From Actinomycetota bacterium (GTDB lineage Bacteria > Actinomycetota > Actinomycetes > S36-B12 > CAIYMF01): DNA of 64,000 nt. Where the stretch lies: NCBI GenBank assembly GCA_020161245.1, contig JAIUOK010000007.1, forward strand, positions 1 through 64,000, written 5' to 3'. Within the stretch, counting starts at the first letter, position 1, and every line of letters starts with the position of its first letter. Below the pieces are notes generated by a model. It saw only the letters and a list, made by a program, of their open reading frames with translations. It was not told the DNA's origin and did no database searches. This document shows, piece by piece, positions 61,166-64,000 of this stretch. The position numbers and the translations under genes were made by a program.

Positions 61166-62857
61166 TCAGGCTTCGACGACGACCGGGACGATCATCGGGC
61201 GGCGGCGGTGCTGGTCGTTGACCCAGCGGCCGAGGGTGCGGCGCACGATCTGCTGCAGCGCGTACTCGTCGGTAGTGCCGTCGCGCAGGGCGTCCTCGAT
61301 GGCCTGCCGGATGCGCGGCACGACGTCGTCGAAGGCCGAGTCGTCCTCGATGAAGCCGCGCGCGTGGATCTCGGGCCCGGCCGTGACCTTGCCCTCGACC
61401 GAGTCGACGACGACGAAGCAGGTGACGAAGCCCTCGGACCCCAGCACGCGGCGGTCCTTGAGCGAGGACTCGGTGAGGTCGCCGACGCTGGCGCCGTCGA
61501 CGTAGACGTAGCCGCAGGGCACCGCGCCGGTGACGTAGGCCCGGCCGTCGACGAGGTCGACGACGCCGCCGTCGAGGGTGAGCACGATGTTCTCGGCGGG
61601 CACGCCGGCCTTGTGCGCGAGCTCGGCGTTGGCCTTGAGGTGGCGAGGCTCGCCGTGCACCGGCATCACGTTGCGCGGCTTGACGATGTTGTAGACGTAG
61701 AGCAGCTCGCCGGCGGCGGCGTGGCCCGACACGTGCACCTTGGCGTTGCCCTTATGCACGACCTTGGCCCCGAGGCGCGTGAGCCCGTTGATCACCCGGC
61801 CGACGGCGTTCTCGTTGCCGGGGATGAGCGACGACGCGAGCACCACGGTGTCGCCGGGGCCGATCTTGATGCGGTGGTCGTTGTTGGCGATGCGCGACAG
61901 CGCCGCCATCGGCTCGCCCTGGGAGCCCGTGCAGACGAGCACGACCTCATCGTCGGGCAGGTCGTCGAGCTGGTCGGCCGACACGAGGATGTCGCCCGGC
62001 ACGGCGAGGTAGCCGAGGTCGCGCGCGACGCCCATGTTGCGGACCATCGAGCGGCCGAAGAAGGCCACACGCCGTCCGTGCTTGGCCGCGACGTCGATCA
62101 CCTGCTGGATGCGGTGCACGTGCGAGGCGAACGACGCGACCACGATGCGGCCGGTGGCGTTCTGGAACACCTGCTGCAGCGCCGGCTCGATGTCGCGCTC
62201 GTGGGCGACGAAGCCGGGCACCTCGGCGTTGGTGGAGTCGACGAGGAACAGGTCGACGCCGCGCTCGCCGAGGCGGGCGAAGGCGCGCAGGTCGGTGAGC
62301 CGACCGTCGAGGGGCAGCTGGTCCATCTTGAAGTCGCCGGTGTGCAGCACGGTGCCGGCGGGCGTCGCGATGAAGATCGCGAGCGCGTCGGGGATGGAGT
62401 GGTTGACCGCGACGAACTCGAGCTCGAACGGCCCCGCCTGCGCGGTGTCGCCCTCCTTCACCTCGACCGTGGTCGCGGTGATGCGGTGCTCGCGCAGCTT
62501 GGCCTCGAGCAGCGCGAGGGTGAGCCGAGAGCCGTAGACCGGGATGTCGGTGCGCTCGCGCAGGAGGTAGGGCACCGCGCCGATGTGGTCCTCGTGCGCG
62601 TGCGTCAGCACGATCGCCTCGACGGCGTCGAGCCGGTCACGGATGACGTCGAAGTCCGGGAGGATCAGGTCGACGCCGGGCTGGGAGTCCTCGGGGAACA
62701 GCACGCCGCAGTCGACGATGAGCAGCCGGCCGGCGTGCTCGAACGTCGTCATGTTGCGGCCGATGTCGCCGAGGCCGCCGAGCGGGATGACGCGCAGGCC
62801 GTCGGACAGCAGCGCCGGCGGCTCGCCGAGGTGCGGGTGCGGGTGCGACGGGGTCAT
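61166..62857 (-). CDS. rnj: Ribonuclease J
   Basis: A 563-aa metallo-beta-lactamase RNase with endonuclease and 5'-exonuclease activity in RNA decay and rRNA maturation. The zinc motif is LTHAHEDHIGAVPYLL near residues 79-92, HTGDFKMD follows, and the beta-CASP domain and C-terminal part (VHVSGHAAAGELLYVYN, MPVHGEPRHL) are complete. The ATG overlaps the dapA stop by four bases; this dapA-rnj pair is conserved in actinobacteria. Confidence 0.97.
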   Translation of the reverse strand: MTPSHPHPHLGEPPALLSDGLRVIPLGGLGDIGRNMTTFEHAGRLLIVDCGVLFPEDSQPGVDLILPDFDVIRDRLDAVEAIVLTHAHEDHIGAVPYLLRERTDIPVYGSRLTLALLEAKLREHRITATTVEVKEGDTAQAGPFELEFVAVNHSIPDALAIFIATPAGTVLHTGDFKMDQLPLDGRLTDLRAFARLGERGVDLFLVDSTNAEVPGFVAHERDIEPALQQVFQNATGRIVVASFASHVHRIQQVIDVAAKHGRRVAFFGRSMVRNMGVARDLGYLAVPGDILVSADQLDDLPDDEVVLVCTGSQGEPMAALSRIANNDHRIKIGPGDTVVLASSLIPGNENAVGRVINGLTRLGAKVVHKGNAKVHVSGHAAAGELLYVYNIVKPRNVMPVHGEPRHLKANAELAHKAGVPAENIVLTLDGGVVDLVDGRAYVTGAVPCGYVYVDGASVGDLTESSLKDRRVLGSEGFVTCFVVVDSVEGKVTAGPEIHARGFIEDDSAFDDVVPRIRQAIEDALRDGTTDEYALQQIVRRTLGRWVNDQHRRRPMIVPVVVEA

Positions 62858-63786
62858 GCCACCGACTCGAAGCCGGGGACGCCGCCGTCGGCCAGCTCGA
62901 TCTCGAGGCGCTCGAGCTCGGCACGGCTGATGCGGGTGAGCGGCAGGCGCACGGAGCCGCCGCCGGGGCGGCCCTGCACCTCGAGCGCGGCCTTGACCGC
63001 GATGACGCCCTGGGTGCGGGTCATGATCGCCTCGGTGACGGGAACGAGCTCGTCGTTCAGCTCGCGGGCGAGCGCGACGTCGCCCTTCTCGTAGGCCAGG
63101 ATCATCGCCTTGATGCGGTCGGCGACGAGATGGCCGGTGACGCTGACGGCGCCCACCGCCCCCACTGCGAGCAGCGGCAGGTTGAGGGCGTCGTCGCCGG
63201 AGTAGTAGACGAGCTCGCAGCGCGACATGACCTGCTGCGCGGCGAACAGGTCGCCCTTGGCGTCCTTGTTGGCCACGATCTGCGGGTGCTCGGCCAGACG
63301 CAGCAGCGTCTCGGTGGCGATGGGGACGCCGGATCGGCCCGGGATGTCGTAGAGCATCACGGGCAGGCCGGTGGCGTCGGCGACGTGGGTGAAGTGCGCG
63401 AGCAGCGAGGCCTGCGGCGGCTTGTTGTAGTAGGGCGTCACCACGAGCAGGCCGGCAGCGCCCGCCTTCTCGGCGGAGCGGGCGAGCTCGACGGTGTGGT
63501 GGGTGTCGTTGGTGCCGACGCCGGCGATCACGTGCGCGCGGTCGCCCACGGCCTCGATGACGGCCCGCAGGATGCGGTCCTTCTCGTCGTCGCTCGTGGT
63601 CGGCGACTCGCCCGTGGTGCCGTTGATGACGAGCCCGTCGTTGCCGAGGTCGTCGACGAGCTCGACGGCGAGACGGGCAGCGGCGTCGACGTCGAGGGCG
63701 CCGTCGCGGGTGAACGGCGTGACCATCGCCGTCAGCATGCGCCCGAACGGGCGCTGCGGCGTGGAGTCGGGAGCGGCCATGGCCAC
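62854..63786 (-). CDS. dapA: 4-hydroxy-tetrahydrodipicolinate synthase
   Basis: A 310-aa TIM-barrel enzyme of lysine and diaminopimelate synthesis that condenses pyruvate with aspartate semialdehyde. NGTTGESPTTSDDEK near residue 58 binds substrate, VTPYYNKPPQASLLAHF and MLYDIPGRSGVPI carry the catalytic tyrosines, and the Schiff-base Lys lies in IVANKDAKGDL near residue 176. The start is MAMAAPDSTP or the second Met. It supplies the pathway that dapF completes. Confidence 0.97.
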   Translation of the reverse strand: MAMAAPDSTPQRPFGRMLTAMVTPFTRDGALDVDAAARLAVELVDDLGNDGLVINGTTGESPTTSDDEKDRILRAVIEAVGDRAHVIAGVGTNDTHHTVELARSAEKAGAAGLLVVTPYYNKPPQASLLAHFTHVADATGLPVMLYDIPGRSGVPIATETLLRLAEHPQIVANKDAKGDLFAAQQVMSRCELVYYSGDDALNLPLLAVGAVGAVSVTGHLVADRIKAMILAYEKGDVALARELNDELVPVTEAIMTRTQGVIAVKAALEVQGRPGGGSVRLPLTRISRAELERLEIELADGGVPGFESVA

Positions 63787-63807
63787 GAGGCTATCGCTTC
63801 CTGAGGG

Positions 63808-64000
63808 TCAGGGAGCCACGCGCCCGTTCGCCTCGAAGGCCGCGTAGGTGAGCGGCATGAGGCGCGCGAACTCCTGCTCGTAGCGCTCGGCCACCATCTC
63901 GATCTCGCGCTGCGGGAAGGACGGGAAATGCGATCCTTCGCGCTTCGTGCGCAGCGACAGGAAGTTCATCAGCGCACGGGCGTTCATCGTGACGTAGGCG
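63808..64000 (-). CDS. thyX: Flavin-dependent thymidylate synthase, C-terminus only
   Basis: The last 63 or so residues, cut by the right window edge. AYVTMNARALMNFLSLRTKR, then EGSHFPSFPQREIEMVAERY, and the end FARLMPLTYAAFEANGRVAP match the end of ThyX, which makes dTMP from dUMP using FAD and folate. The thyX-dapA-rnj order is common in actinobacteria. The catalytic RHRxxS motif would be in the missing part. Confidence 0.92.
   Translation of the reverse strand, partial: AYVTMNARALMNFLSLRTKREGSHFPSFPQREIEMVAERYEQEFARLMPLTYAAFEANGRVAP

Overview
The window is a stretch of chromosome from a very GC-rich bacterium. Almost every third codon position is G or C, GTG starts are common, and genes often overlap by an ATGA or GTGA tetranucleotide. 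Gene content and order place it in the Actinomycetota: nrdR-nrdJ, lexA with a divergent LysM gene, dinG, hflX, dapF, miaA, miaB, recX-recA-DUF3046, clgR, cinA-pgsA-rimO, a RodZ-like gene, ftsK, rnj, dapA and thyX form the conserved actinobacterial DNA-repair, tRNA-modification and lysine-biosynthesis neighbourhood. SCO6745-like, MT0933-like and LppM-like proteins agree. I cannot name the genus.

Layout. 1-2.7 kb: class II ribonucleotide reductase (cut by the left edge) and its repressor NrdR, with a pair of NrdR boxes 31 bp apart. 3-9.3 kb: accessory genes, including an unknown protein, secreted and lipoproteins, a ClC channel and a DUF1905 protein. 9.3-11.4 kb: an SOS island, with lexA divergent from a LysM cell-division-inhibitor-like gene that overlaps two small unknown genes. 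11.4-17.8 kb: more variable DNA with a PD-(D/E)XK nuclease-like gene, a membrane protein/XRE/dehydrogenase cassette with palindromic operators, an HNH nuclease, several tiny genes, and an unknown gene bracketed by two copies of a 54-bp palindrome. 17.9-35 kb: dinG, DUF805, an EEP phosphohydrolase, CapA, hflX, dapF, a glycosyltransferase, a PIG-L deacetylase, miaA and miaB, with small unknown genes between them. 35-45 kb: PAP2, an MMPL exporter with a MarR regulator, recX-recA-DUF3046 with two SOS boxes, a MarR-MFS drug-efflux pair and an LppM-like lipoprotein. 45-53 kb: the Lhr helicase, a VapBC pair, an F420/NADP-type oxidoreductase, a Nei/Fpg glycosylase and a TetR regulator. 53-64 kb: clgR, a GNAT gene, cinA, pgsA, rimO, the RodZ-like gene, ftsK, a J-domain gene, rnj, dapA and the C-terminus of thyX.

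The genes share a theme of DNA precursor supply (nrdJ, nrdR, thyX) and DNA-damage response (lexA, recA, recX, dinG, lhr, nei, the LysM gene). SOS boxes stand at lexA/LysM and at recA.

The most unusual feature is not a gene. Gaps between genes hold length-locked palindromes. Seven elements of 63-64 bp share the ends CGNGTAAC and GTTACNCGCG, although their stems differ. Three elements are 54 bp, and four of about 48-51 bp carry a TCTAT core. Some contain the stop codon of the neighbouring gene. Stem sequences vary together between copies, so the fold appears to be kept while the sequence changes. I did not recognise these as any named repeat family.

No tRNA, rRNA, CRISPR array, transposase or prophage was seen.
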